Assembly: GCF_042477335.2 (NCBI RefSeq)
Contig: NC_091248.1
Span: forward strand, 117,642,501 to 117,706,500
Direction of reading: 5' to 3'
From: Ovis canadensis
Lineage: Eukaryota; Chordata; Mammalia; Artiodactyla; Bovidae
Length of the DNA stretch: 64,000 nt
Part shown: positions 12,983-25,476 of the stretch, one piece after another
Position numbering within the stretch: position 1 is the first letter of the stretch
How the letters are laid out: each line of letters begins with the position of its first letter
Translations under genes and position numbers: made by a program
The notes under the pieces: generated by a model
Told to the model about the DNA's origin: nothing
The model's input: the letters and a program-made list of their open reading frames with translations, nothing else
The model's database searches: none

Positions 12983-13203
12983 CCATGATTCTGTCTTCAT
13001 TCGAGAAGAGTGGGATTATCAGTTCCTCCCCCATATCGTTTTATAAACACCTGAGGGCTCTGGGCTCTGAGGCCTCCTCTGTGGAGATTTTATTCTGTTC
13101 TCTTCAATCCTAACTTCTGTGAGAACTGCTGCCTCACCCCCATCACATTTTCATTACCTTCATCCATTTCAATCAAGACTGCCCTTTTATGTTGTACAAA
13201 TGA

Positions 13204-13209
13204 AATAAA
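13204..13209 (+). terminator. UBN2: Possible proximal poly(A) signal
   Basis: Canonical AATAAA within the long 3' UTR. It lies downstream of a T-rich stretch but has no strong GU-rich element, so use is uncertain. Confidence 0.3.
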
Positions 13210-15084
13210 CATCCTTATATTTCTTAAAAAGTATGATCAAAGAGTTACCGCATGTAAATACCTGTTTCTTTTCTAGGTCATAACATTGAAAATGGTGTCC
13301 ATACCGTATGGTCACCTATTTTTACAGCTTTTCTTACTAAAAACATACATACAAATCAGTTATTTTTTAGCACAGAGGCTTGCGACTCATATTCTATTTT
13401 TGCACTTGAAAATCAAATTATGTTATTTTTTAAAGTGGAGAGTAATTGGAAAGGCTATAGAGCAATGTGTCTTTTCTGAAGAGCATTAGCAACATCCCAG
13501 TGTAAAAGTAATCAGCACACAGTTACATCCCATGCCATGGGATTCTTGATTCAGGAAAAGTAAGCTGTTTTCAACGGTCTTGTATTTTAAATTGCCTTCG
13601 CTGACGTATAAGCTGTTACTGTACATACAAGTTAATCCTCAGTATTCACAAGCAATAATGAATGATCAGCAGAGCTGTCTCTAGAGATAGCAGTGCTGAG
13701 CCTCGGCTGGAGACTGAGAGCAAAGTGTCAAGCTCATTCAGAGCCTCCACAATCGACGTAAGCAATAATTTCATTACCAGTCGGTTATAATTCTTTCTCA
13801 TCTGCCTCTGAGATCAGAGAGTAAAAGAAATCATGATTTTAAAACCAACTGAAGAGATTAAGTATTGGGGGAAGAAGTGAAGTTCATCTGAGGTCCCCAA
13901 ATCTCAATTTTGAGGGACTCAGAGCATTGTGTCAGCACATTCCTTCATGCCTGCCACCCCTTTGATGGATGTTGTTAGCCCAAATTTCTTTCTTTTTTTT
14001 TTAATATCATAGAAGCTGAATAGGGTTTATCATACCACCCAGCTAGAAGGAAGAACCGGGCACACACCTGTTTGAATGCTGTGGGTTTGACACCTGTATG
14101 AAAACAACTTCTACGAAAAGATATTTAATCGAGGATTCCCACCCACCCCCAAAGCAGATTTAAATTGTTTACTACCCAGGTTTGGAAAGGGCAGACACCT
14201 CTAATCTTTCTCCTCTCGTTGCCCTCTACCACACCCCCTTTCCACCTCTACTTGGTTCAAGACATTTTCTGAAATGGAATTCTACTGTTATTCAAACTGC
14301 CATTGATTACGTGAATACTGTGTCCCTTGGGATCATCTCTTAGCACTCCAATTAATCTATCAGATTTGCTGCTACATTTGTTAAATGAACTTTGCCTGTA
14401 ATGTTCAACTTCAATTTACAGTTCTTTATTTCTGGGAGGCTTTGTCATATAATTTGACCCATGTACAGAACTAGGATACTTTATTTTAGGGGTGTACCAT
14501 AAAAGCACACTGGTCCTTGTATTCTTTTCATCATTTAGGTTTTGAATTTTTGTTTGCTCTTTTTGTTGGTCGATGTTTATTTTGTCCTGTTTTAAATTAG
14601 AAGAGTGAGAGAAATCTGCAATCAGGCCAAACTTGAGAACATGCCCCCGTGCTTCAGCACTGCAGTTTCTGCTGACCTTATGTTCTCAGAAGGGCACTTT
14701 TACTTGCTGTTGCGCATGTATGGTGGTTTTTGTTCGTTGTTTTTGTTTTTGCTTTTAGGGGGCTTTTGTTTTTGTAACAATGATGCAGAAGACAAATGCA
14801 GTAGTAGGTAAATGATTAGAAACATGTTAGTTTTATTTCACAAAATTTAAGAGGAAAGGTTTAACTCTGTAAATCGTTTCTTAGCTCTGGTAAAATGGCT
14901 TATATTACTCCTCTGAAGCATATTCAATTCAGGCCTTTGTCTTTGTTAAGTGCCTTTTTTCCTTTCTTTTTTCCCCTCTTTTGAAACTGTTCTCAGATAT
15001 CCTAAAGTACAGGCTAATAACTAACGTCAGGGGATTCAGGAGGAAGAATCTCAGAGTTGCCAAGATCATGCCATGCTGTAATCT

Positions 15085-15189
15085 TCTTTTTCTTTATATG
15101 TATATGGATATATGTGTAAGATGCACACATACATGCATACATATATATGTGTATATGTGTATACATATGTAATATATATATATATATAA
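15085..15189 (+). repeat. TATG/TA simple repeat
   Basis: Alternating purine-pyrimidine tract of TATG, CATA and a terminal (TA)n. It is low-complexity and explains the short open frames here on both strands. Confidence 0.85.
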
Positions 15190-16114
15190 CTAGTAGCTGC
15201 TGTACCATTGCGTCCTTTCCAAGCACTCCCCTTTTAATGTTTGCAAAATTTCTGCCTTGTTTATTCCATCGCCTTTAGTTGATTTGAATGGGTAGATTGG
15301 GAAATTGTCTTCTCACAAGATACTGTCTCTGCCCTTCGAATATCTGTTTGTAGAAGTTAACAGGAACAACAACTACATATAAAACAAGTCAGTTACTATA
15401 ACTGAAATAAATTTAGTGGGCTCATTGGCTGCTCCTGGATGTAATCCACTGCTGTGCCCTCTGGACTGGGCATATGTAATACTAGAGAAAGCATCGGCAC
15501 AACAAGAGTCTGTCCAGGTCAGGTTGATAAGGCACATGATGTCAGGCAAGACCAGAGACATGTGAGAGCTAGAGTTAGAACCATGGTCTTGTTTCTGAGT
15601 TTCGAAGCAAGTTAGCAACTTTGTCCATATTAAAAATGCACCATATACTCTTCTGGAAAATGGGTTTTGAAGAATTCATAGAGCTGCTTATTTATTAAAA
15701 GGGTAATAAACTTAGAAGCAGAAGGACTTCAGATATGGAGGGAAACACTCGTATAACCCATGGCATTCTTGAGAGAGCTTCAGTTTTCTCATTTGCCAAA
15801 TAATTACATTTGGCTTAATATGATTTAATGGTTATTTACGTTTCTCCTTTGAGCAAAATAACATAATATCAGTAATTAGTGTCCATCTGTTTCTTGTTGA
15901 AAACAGGTGTGACATGTGAAGGGAGACTAAGTTGAACCAATCCTCAAAACCCAGTATAAATATGTTTAATAAACGCCCCCTTTTAAATTCATTTTAACTG
16001 AGGAGACTGGTGGCCAAAAAGGAGAAAGCAGAGGCTCCTGGCAGTGTTACTTGATAGCAAGACTGTTATCAGGTAGCCTCAGTTCAGTCATGTTACTCTT
16101 GAATTATTGTGTTT

Positions 16115-16205
16115 AGGGGGAATATCGTTTAACCTTTGTGCCTCAGATTACCCATTAGAAAATTGGGTATAATAATATTGACCTACCTCCCAGGGATATC
16201 AGAGA
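16115..16205 (+). repeat. Possible MIR core
   Basis: Resembles the MIR 3' half in sense: TTTAACCTTTGTGCCTCAG, then a TATAATAATATTGACCTACC block. It is short and diverged. Confidence 0.45.
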
Positions 16206-18251
16206 CTTTTTCAAAAATATTTTGAGTTTTTCTAAAATGTCCTGTATAATTTTAAAAAGTATTATCATCTTCCTGCAGAGGCTAAAAAAATGTTTCCCTA
16301 TGATGGGTATAAAAAGCACCATATGATTTTTAGGTTTAAAAAAAATCACTGGAATTCTAATTTAGATACATATGTGTTATTTAAACATACTATATTTGTG
16401 GTTGGATAAAATGCTTAGTTTCAGGTTAATAAGAGGGGAGGGGGTAAATAACACTAAGTTTCCTAATTATAAGTAGTTTTTTTTTTTTAAAGCTGTTTAT
16501 GGTATTATTACATGTGTGATTTTTGCCAAGATTGTGGAGCTGAAGCTAGCTAAAGTGTGAATGATTGGTTACTGGAGTTGATTAATGATCCCAAATGTTT
16601 TATCTGCCTCACTTTGCCATGTTCTCAGCCTAATTTCCTTATATTACTGTTCAGTGATGAGAATAGCTAAGCTTTTAACTTTCTAAGAATGAATGGGGGT
16701 CTCCTTCTCGTAGAGACTGTGTCCTGTTCCTGTAACCGTAGGTTCATCCAGCTCCGCACTGAAGGGGCAAGCACTACACAGTCTGCTAGGCGCACTTCAG
16801 CCTGTCTCCCTTTGTGATTTATGCTTCTTCAGCGTGAAAGAGTTGGAGCCATCAACTGCTCAGGTTGTAGAAAAATGGGAGAGAGGAGGCAGGTTCCTCT
16901 TCCTAGCTGGGGCAACCGTGGGAAGGGTGGGGGTACAAAGAAGTATATTTTGCCCAGCTCCAGGGACGAGAGGAAGGTCATCTTATCCTGCCCTCCATCA
17001 GGTATATGAAGCAGTAATACATAGAATTTTCCTTTTATCATTTTAAACAGTAACAACAGGAAACATTGGATGCTGCTTCTCTGTTAGAGCTAGATGCTGA
17101 GCACCATTTGTGAGATGTGTGTAGATTTTGTAGCACATATTCAGGGTCAGGAAAGAGAATGTCAGGGGTTTAAAGACAAATGATCCAGTGTGAGTGAGTC
17201 GGAAGAAGGCCCCAGGCCCAAGTAGACAAAGCCTCTGAGTTAATTCCCAGAACTGGCTGAGGCCCATTTACTGTCTAGTGATAGGATGTTTTTCCTTAAA
17301 AGTCACTTTTTGGTTTTTTGTTATGTTTTCCAGATAAAGCCTTAGTTAGTAGCCTCTAAATATCAACTATGCAGATAAACATACACGTTTTCCACATTCT
17401 TCCTCTTTTTTCCATTCTTTAAATAACAGGTGTTAATTAAGACTTCTACCCAAAGAAATAAGGCATAAGGGTTTTGTTGAATGTGTGTTTGTTCCTCTTG
17501 GGAAAATTAATGGAAACATAAAAATAGAGATATTTTGTGTGTTCATCTGTCCTAAAATGTGAACTTTATATTCAGAAACTAAGTACAGATTCTGGTGCAC
17601 ACTGTAGTTAGAATCATGGAATGTCTTCGGGTTGTTAAGATAAAACCATCCCAGTGTTCAATTCTGAGAAAGTTTTAGATTCTCTGGCACAGTGTTCAGG
17701 TTTGTGGAGCTAATAAACAGATGGTCAGACTATCATTACAAAGTGGCATTAAATATTAATGTCAGATTCTCATTCTTTCTCCACTTTATTTAGTTTTCAT
17801 TCTTCTTTTCTCTAGTCTGAGCTCTCAAGTTAACCATTTCATCAACCAGTGGCTACACTAGAATAAAAGTTGCTAAGAGTCTGGGGAGGAAAGGTTTAAC
17901 TTTCACTTCCTCTTCTCATTCACGTTGGTCATCTATGCTGGGTCCCCACTGAATTTGAAAGTAAAGACTACAAGCGTGTTGTAGGAGACTGTTTACATCC
18001 CAGCACACTCAGACAGGGACTGGTAGGATTTTAATCAGGCTGCCTTTGAATAACTTGATATTTTTCTCAGATATTCCCAAAGTACCATTTGCTTGAAAGT
18101 AGCTATTTGCAATCTTTATTTAATTTCCTCATACTGTAATATGTAATACTTCTGCTTTTCAGACTTCTTTCATATGTCCATTTTAGAGCAGGTTAGTACT
18201 TAAATTTTGGACACTTTTCCGAACTGTTACCCAAACAGGTCAAGAATACTT

Positions 18252-18253
<2 letters not shown>

Positions 18254-18292
<39 letters not shown>

Positions 18293-18294
18293 AT
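18254..18294 (+). repeat. (TAAA)n microsatellite
   Basis: About ten uninterrupted AAAT units within the UBN2 3' UTR. Likely length-polymorphic. Confidence 0.95.
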
Positions 18295-20075
18295 CTCAGT
18301 AGCATAATTAAGGGGGTCTATATGTCCAGGACTTAGAATCATCACTGGTGACCTGAATTTTTTTTCTCTTCTCCTTTGTGTTAAAAATAGATTCCTCTAC
18401 TATGTAATATAGTAGTAGCTACATTGCATGGCCTCTTCTTGATACTTTTCAAGGTTATTCAGAAGAGAACTCTTACTTGTTTTTGTTGGGTTCTTATTTC
18501 ACATAATAGTCTGCCTTGCTTCTTTTCATTAATTCCTCTGGAATAAACCTACTTTACAAAGGTCTGCGTCAGAAAGGCCATATGAATCCTTAGTACCAAT
18601 TTTAGGTTCCTCAGAAAACTCTTGATATATTATTTGTTACTGTTTTGCCAATAATAATAATTCTATTTTATCTTGTCTAGTTTTAAAATATTTTGTAACA
18701 AAGCACTAATGGAAACTTAATTGAAACACAAGCAAGGTGACTATTACCTTAGATAACGTGGAGATACTGTTTTTTAATTGAACAGTTCCATCTACCCTCC
18801 AAGCACATTTAGGAGTTGGCAGTAACCAAGACTAGCCAAGTGGCATATTCTTCTATATGACAACCTGCTACATTACATTTCATGCTCTTTTGGCTATAAA
18901 CTTCCCTCCTTTTTTGCTTCTCTCATCTGTTTGCAGGGGTAGTGTGCCCTGTGCCAGCATATTGGGTTTTCTTTCCTGTACCTGTGAAATTACCAAGAAT
19001 TACCCCCAATTTTGGCCAGAGGCATTAAAAGAGAAATTATTCTCAGTTGACAGAGTTATTACTGTTTTAAATAGGTAGTCGGAAAGTTGACCAAGTTTGG
19101 CCAACTTTTGAAATCCTGGCTATGCTTATATAATTAATTACATAGACCTTCTGAGGCTTGTAGATAAGCAAGGGGCCCTTGCACCGGTAGAGGTAGGTTT
19201 CCAACATACACACGATTTTTTTGGCCAGCCTCCAGAGAAGGGATTCAAGCTTTGTACTGCTCTTTTGTTGGCTGTCATTGAAAAATTATATTACAGAATG
19301 TATCAAAAATATCTAATTGTTCTTAAGAGTATGTAAATCTTGGAGCTTGCCCTTCCTTATCTGTTGCTTGCTAAAAACACTGGCAAGCTGAAAAGGAAAG
19401 GAAAGGAAATCTCTGGCTGGTGAAAATTTTGTGCCCCAAATAAGTTAATCAAAGTCTCCCAAGGTAACCAAGTGATGAGTGTTTTCTCGTTTATTACAAG
19501 CAAGAAAATTTATTCGCAGTTGTAAAAATTATCGTGGGACTGCAGACCGATTTGCTATAACTGATTGGAAATAAGGATTCTGATTTTTAGTCTGGGTAAG
19601 CACATATTTCCAATTCTTGCAGTATGAATTTTGATAAAGGAAAGACTTTTGTTTGGTAACAGAAGGAAAAACGGGACTTATTTATACAGTGAATGTTCAC
19701 TCTATAGAGGAATGTCCCTCCGGTTACACAGCATCTTCTTTCTTGAGCCACCTCCCCGCTTTATATAGATGCCAACAGGTTTTATAATGCATCTTGAAGG
19801 AAGGAGCCTAAATAATTACTGCTCCTCTGGGTGAAAGGCCCTGACTACGATATTGCAGTTGTTTTTAGGGAGGTGCATTTTTGCTAACTTGAAGGGATAT
19901 GCTGTATTTTAAATTTAAATAAATGTGTGACTTAATATTTTGGGAATTTTTTTTCCTCCTTTAAAACTGGACCTGAACACAGCTTTGAGTTGATATTTGT
20001 AATAATCTCAGGACCTGAAAGATTGTAGCATTTAGTGTGTCTTAAAAATTATGTACTGTACCAGCCATGGATTTT

Positions 20076-20083
20076 TGTAAATA
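20076..20083 (+). promoter_or_regulatory. UBN2: Pumilio-type element TGTAAATA
   Basis: Exact match to the Pumilio recognition octamer TGTANATA, about 750 nt before the likely 3' end of UBN2. Motif match only; binding is inference. Confidence 0.35.
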
Positions 20084-20821
20084 TACCTGTCTCCCTTTTT
20101 TGTATTATTTTAGTAAAAAAAAAATAATAATAAATTTAAATAAAAGGGGGTGGTGAGGAGATGTGAATGGGTGTGGGTGTGTATGTTTGTATAAGGCTCT
20201 TTTGAGATGAACTGGTGCTTGTTTAATTTCCGGCTCTAATCAGAGCAGGAATATGGACAAACTGCTGCTACCGAACCCTGCACTGAGCCTAGATGTTTCC
20301 ATTGTGTTTCCTAGTGACTGATCAGGAAATGACTAAGTTAAATTCTTCTTCCCACTGCCATCTTGCCTTTGAATTCTCAGTTCTACACACTTTTTGAACA
20401 TTAATGGTAAAGCTTTCCAAACTTTGGGTGGTTTGCTGGTCTCTAGTTTTTAGAGAGCTCTTGTCACTATTTTCTAAAAAGAGAGGACAGGTAAAAATTT
20501 TTAACCCCCCCAAAAAAATCATATTTCATAAAACCCTGATGACTTTTGGATATGTAAGAAGACTTAAACATTCCTAGATGTGGATCTGTGAATTTAGTAA
20601 ATTGACCCCATTGATAATATATACTCCTTCAGTGCAGGGATTTTTTTTTTCCTTCTTTTTTTTGCAACAGCCTTGCTCATATTCCAAGTGTAGCTAAGCA
20701 AACCCCTGTTTTAAAGCAGGAGCCTTATTTGATTGTGTAGATGTTTCCTGTCTATCCTTTGCGACAGGGCCTTTTACATGAGTGTTTTTTCTTTTTGTAT
20801 GTGTTACGTGTTGTTGTATTA

Positions 20822-20827
20822 AATAAA
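20822..20827 (+). terminator. UBN2: Likely distal UBN2 poly(A) signal
   Basis: AATAAA preceded by TGTA-containing, T-rich sequence (TTTTTGTATGTGTTA). About 25 nt downstream is a GU-rich stretch (TTGCGTCTGTTGTAT). The upstream and downstream elements together make this the best-formed cleavage signal after the UBN2 stop. Old repeats resume directly after it. Confidence 0.65.
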
Positions 20828-20914
20828 GAGGAATGTACATATTATTCTTGCGTCTGTTGTATCATTGAGTTAACTTGAATTTTAATATCTCATTCTTTCA
20901 GTGGTGCTGGAGTA

Positions 20915-21260
20915 TCTCTTGCTTGTATCACTGTGCTGGGCGCTATGGGATACAGAAATCCAGGCATAGGCCCTACCCTCCATGTATTTACAAAGAGTCT
21001 CCCATCATATGACAAGTTACAGTTCAAAATGTGTCACAAAGGTGTGGTCCATGGCCACCTGCCACTTGAGTTCAGAGCAGGGGAGAGATGGGCTGGAAAG
21101 ATCTGAGGAGACCTTGTCAGGTTGATGACATTTGAACTGGGCCTCCACGGATAAATGGGATTTGACTGGGAAGGAGGAAAAGGGAGCATCCTGAGCAGAC
21201 TCAGGAAGAAACGGGAAGGAGGCCAGGCTGGTGTGAGGTGGGTGCTGGGGTGACTAGAGG
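20915..21260 (-). repeat. L2 LINE relic, antisense
   Basis: Antisense L2-like order: GTGCTGGGCGCTATGGGATAC, then GGAGACCTTGTCAGG, GACATTTGAACTGGGCCTC and AGGAGGCCAGGCTGG. It lies directly downstream of the UBN2 poly(A) signal. Confidence 0.6.
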
Positions 21261-21911
21261 AAGCCAGACTCTGGGAGTCCTGGAATGCCGGCATACTAGG
21301 TTCCTCCTTCAGATTAGAGGGTGTGTGCCTGTGTACGCCTCCAGGGTCAAGGCTTGCAGTTGCAGATACAGGATGCCCACCTAGTCGCATAGGTGAGCAT
21401 CTTTTAGTTTTACTCGTAGAGGACTTCTTTAGGGAAAATATTGGTGTGAAAAAAAGAATTTAACCTTAGAAATCCAGGTAAGGAGTGGGAAAGAGGGTGA
21501 AAAGATAGCAATTTGTGAGAGAATGGTCGAACAGTTTCGTCATTTATAAGTGTTATGTGCGTGTAAGATTCAGAAAAGAACATATGCCCTCAAATATAAA
21601 CAGTCCTGGTATTTAAGTGTATTTTCAGTGCACTGTCATTAAGATGAAGTTTAAAGACATGGTCCTTAGGCAGGAGAGGGTAGGCTGCAAGTGCTTTTAC
21701 GAAAAACTAGTAACATTTAAGGCCAGTTTTGCAAAAGTGTGTTTTGGGGAGTAACAGCCCCTCAGATTTGTAGCTAAGTAATCTGACTACTATCTTGCAA
21801 AAGTGGATTAACGTATTAAAACTGCCATTGTTAAACAGGATTTTTTAAAGCCATAATTTCCTCAAGCTCCTTTGACTGGAATACTTTTTTTCATGTAACT
21901 TTGATTAACAT

Positions 21912-21985
21912 TAAATTATATATAAGGCATGTGAAGCACTTAGCACAGTGACTCATAGTGAGTACCAGATAAATGTTAGCTTTTA
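21912..21985 (+). repeat. MIR 3' fragment
   Basis: GTGAAGCACTTAGCACAGTG followed by AGTACCAGATAAATGTTAGC matches the MIR tail in sense orientation. Confidence 0.65.
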
Positions 21986-22029
21986 TCATCATTTATACTA
22001 GTTCTGTTTTATTATTGATTGTATGGTGT

Positions 22030-22053
22030 GTATATATATATATATATATATAT
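22030..22053. repeat. (TA)n microsatellite
   Basis: About eleven to twelve uninterrupted TA units. Confidence 0.95.
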
Positions 22054-22394
22054 GTTTGAAGTTTTTAAGAAGAAAAAACATGGCCCAAGGAGTTAAGGAT
22101 TTCAGAATAACCAAGTCAATATAGAGCCAAGAATTAAACAAGAGATGCAGCCTGTTCTCTGAGGCTGAACTGAATGAGGGACAGATGTCCAGAGGGGTTG
22201 GTTCACAGGAGTATAGAAAACTGAAGCAGCAGGTATGTTTTATACTTGTCCATGTAGTCAAGAAATCATTTCCAACCTTAGTTTTAGTGCAGAAAAGTGT
22301 CTGTAGCTAGTTAGGAAAAGTGACAACGGTAGATGGAGCTCAAAGGCAGAAGTTAACTTTGTTTTTACAAACATATTCTAAGGAGAAAAGGGAC

Positions 22395-22700
22395 TCATAC
22401 AAGGGTGTTCGTCTGTGTTGCTCATAACAGTAAAATTTTGAAACAGCCTAATGTGCTGGAGGGGATTGGTTGAGTGAATAAAATCACACTACTAAATTGT
22501 TTTAAGATAAGAAATGATCAAGATGTTCATGTATTATTAATAAATAAAAGAGCAGTTATAAGTGTTAATGCACATACATATGCACAGAAAGAAAGGAAAA
22601 AAAACCTGGACATACACTTCAAAATACAAAGAGTGGTGAGATAAATGCTTTTTATATCTTTTTACATAAATGGATTTTCAGTGAACGTGGATACCATGAA
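22395..22700 (+). repeat. L1 LINE 3' fragment, sense
   Basis: Resembles the L1 3' region: CTCATAACAGTAAAATTTTG, AACAGCCTAATGTGC, GGGATTGGTTGAGTGAATAA, and later the TTTTTACATAAATGG tail zone. Decayed, with no ORF. Confidence 0.55.
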
Positions 22701-22959
22701 TAAGTTTTTTGGTTTGGGAGTTTTGTAAAGAAACAAAGAGGTAGGCTTAGTTGGAGAAAAGGGGGAAAAATGGGAAGGAGCCTCTTGCTATCTAATCACT
22801 GGGAGAAGGGAAATAAATAATTTATTTCTCCTACTCAGACCCCAAAATTGGATCTGGTTTAGAGGGAAGACACAACTGAACTGCTTGATATAAAGATTTT
22901 AGGGGAAAAGATTATTCTTGCACTTGGATAGAAGAAATACCAAATACGTGATTGACAGT

Positions 22960-23200
22960 GAATGCAAAGCATCTTTGCTACCCATTGTCCCCCTTTTTCT
23001 TCCCCAGACCAACCACTGCTACCAAGTTCTCCAGTTAAAAGTGTAAATATGTATCCAACTTTTAACATATCTTGGAGGTTGTTCCATGTCAGTACATAGA
23101 GATCTGTCTTTACTTGTTGACAGTTCATATAGTATTCCATAGTTGCAGTACCACAGTTATTGACGAGCGGTTAGATAACTATTATAGGTCAAATTGTGCT
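22960..23200 (-). repeat. L1 LINE 3' fragment, antisense
   Basis: Reverse complement contains the L1-type ATGGAATACTATATGAACTG and GATCTCTATGTACTGACATG, followed by CCAAGATATGTTAAAAGT. Its orientation is opposite to the 22395-22700 piece. Confidence 0.6.
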
Positions 23201-23774
23201 ATCCTTTAGGTATTTGGTATCTATATGCATAACCAAACCAGCAGTCACAGGTTTGTTTTGTAATGGATAATAAGGACTGACATTCCAGATTTGAAACTCA
23301 GTGTCTGGAATCTGTAACATTGCTTCATATCCATGTAAAGCTTTGAGGAATACTTGAGAAAATAAATATATTTTTTAAGAGTTTTGAAAATTGGAAGTAA
23401 AAGCAGAAGAGCTGACTCTGGATGCTCGAAGGATTGCATTACATTGCAGGTGAGATCACGAGCTTTTCAAAGGGCAGTGACAGGTGTCGGCTCGTATGAT
23501 GGTTCTTCCTCATCGGAATGTGCCCTGATGTGGCTTGTTTTCTTTCTGTCTCTGTGTATTTACCTCGTCTGTGTCCCTGTGTCTGTCCCTTCGCTATTTT
23601 CCACTATCGTTTCTGTACCAGGGTGGCACAGCGTGCAGAACAGGGTGACATTAGACTTGGGCTCTGAGGTCCCCTTCATGAAGGTGGCACTTCAGACAAC
23701 ATGTGGCTTTCTGTTCAGCCTCCTCATTTCTGCAGGGATAATTCCCAGTGGTGGGTTTTGCTGTTGAATTAACA

Positions 23775-23845
23775 GACAAGGTAAGGAAAGCACCTAGCAT
23801 AGTGCCTAGCACATGAGAACTAATACAGGGTGGCCGCTATTATTC
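23775..23845 (+). repeat. MIR 3' fragment
   Basis: AAGCACCTAGCATAGTGCCT and then AGCACATGAGAACTAATACA resemble the MIR tail in sense. Confidence 0.55.
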
Positions 23846-24117
23846 TGTCTCTTCTGCCTCTTTTTTTCCCCCGTGTAAACTCATGCTTCCTCTTGCTCTA
23901 ATTTTCCCGAATATATGTGAAACCAGTACTTTTTAAAATCTTAATGTATATTTGAAAGTATAGGAGTGGATAAATACCAGTTAAAATTCTTCCATGACAG
24001 GTGTCAGTCCCTTGGCATATAAAGTGAAGGGAGACTGCGCTAAACATCTGTTAAGCAAAACAATTAAGGGAATCTTTTGGTTCATGTAATGAGCAGTCTA
24101 GAGGTAAACCTAGCTTT

Positions 24118-24620
24118 GTTGCTGTTCAGTTGCTAAGTCGTGTCACACTCTTTGCAACCCCATGGACTGCAGCATGCCAGGCTCTATCCTTCACTGTCTC
24201 CCGGATTTTGTTCAAATTCATGTCTATTGAGTCAGTGATGTTATCTTTCTCATCCTCTGCCACCCCCTTCTCCTTTTGTCTTCAATCTTTCCCAGGATCA
24301 GGGTCTTTTCCAATGAGTTGCCTCTTCCCATCAGGTGGCCAAAGTATTGGAGCTTCAGCATCAGTTCTTCCAGTGAAAATTCAGGGTTGATTTCCTTTAG
24401 GATTGACTAGTTTGATTTTGCTCTCCAAGGGACTCTCAAGAGTCTTCTCCAGCATCACAATTCAAAAGCATCAATTCTTTGGCCCTCAGCTTTCGTTATT
24501 GTCCAACTCTCACGTCCATACATGACTACTGGAAAAACTAGATTTGACTATACAGACCTTTGTCAGCAAAGTGGTGTCTCTGCTTTTTAATATGCTGTCT
24601 AGTTTTGTCATAGCTTCTCA
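24118..24620 (-). repeat. BovB (RTE) LINE 3' end, antisense
   Basis: Starts with the antisense BovB/Bov-tA end (GTTCAGTTGCTAAGTCGTGT). It continues through reverse-complemented reverse-transcriptase C-terminal coding sequence: the antisense of the FGHL..R and MYGCES region near 24330 and 24500. Frame broken; 5'-truncated. Confidence 0.85.
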
Positions 24621-25360
24621 CTGTCCACACTGATTGGAGTCCAAATCACTACTTCCACTTTCTCCACTTGTATTGAAGTAAAGCTTGAAGTAAAGCCATG
24701 AAGAGAAATAAAGCTTTATCCAGTGCTTCAGTTTCACCTCTGTCTCTGCCCTTGCACTCAACGTATCAGGTTTCACACGTAACCCTCTGACAACTACTGC
24801 CTCTCCCATCATAATTTGCTGCTGCATCTTCAAACTGTGTGTCAGTGTGTGTTGTATATAGTTCATTTCTGCTTTCCGTACCGCAAATGCAAAGCAGTGC
24901 ATTAACTGTGTACCTTAATCCATAGCACATGGTTTTCATCTCTTAATAGAAGCTCTCGTGTCCTCCTTTTATGATAAATTGTTTCTCCTTCCTTTCTTAT
25001 CCCCCACTCCCTCTATCCCAAAAGTACCCACCCTTAGTTTTGCTTCTTGTTCTGCTTCTTGTTCTTCATCCTTAAAAATCCTCTTTCATGTCTTCTAGTA
25101 AAGCTTTTAAATTTTCTCTGTAAAGGTATTGTTCATGTATTGATTTCTAGGTACTTTAGATTTGTTATTTTCACAAATGGTTATGTTAATATATCTTCTA
25201 GTGGTTTTCTTGGGATCAATGCTTTTGATTTCACAAATTGAGTTAGTATCCAGCAGCTTTATTATCTTCTAGTTACTTGTCTGATTATTAATTTTTTAAC
25301 TGAGTTGATCATATAATTACAAATAATGGCAGGTTAATTTCCTCTTCCAATTTTTTTACT

Positions 25361-25476
25361 TTTTTTTTGGTCATGCCATGTGGCTTGTAGGATCTTTGTT
25401 CCCTCATCAGGTATTGAACCTGGGCCCACGTGGTGAAAGTGCCAAGTCTTAGCCACTTGGCAGCCAGGGTTCCCAT
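25361..25476 (-). repeat. CHR-type tRNA-derived SINE, antisense
   Basis: T-rich head (antisense A tail), then GTCATGCCATGTGGCTTGTAG, GGTATTGAACCTGGGCCC, AGTCTTAGCCACTTGGC and CCAGGGTTCCC. This is the antisense of the cetartiodactyl GGGAA(T)CCCTGG-type SINE. Confidence 0.75.

Larger units (their letters stand above)
10684..20850 (+). other. UBN2: Probable UBN2 3' UTR (about 10 kb)
   Basis: Sequence after the UBN2 stop up to a convincing poly(A) signal at 20822. I recall human UBN2 mRNA having a 3' UTR of roughly this size, so the extent is inference. In this stretch I find no BovB, Bov-tA or CHR element and only faint MIR similarity, unlike the flanking DNA. Simple repeats present are a C-rich tract at 12955, TATG/TA repeats near 15100-15188 and (TAAA)n at 18254. 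Internal AATAAA hexamers, for example at 13204, could give shorter isoforms. A Pumilio-type TGTAAATA lies at 20076. No protein-coding gene is supported here. Confidence 0.65.

Noticed and set aside
23384-23767. 127-codon open frame with a hydrophobic stretch
   Set aside because: Starts and ends in ordinary intergenic DNA, resembles no protein I know, and has no promoter or splice context.
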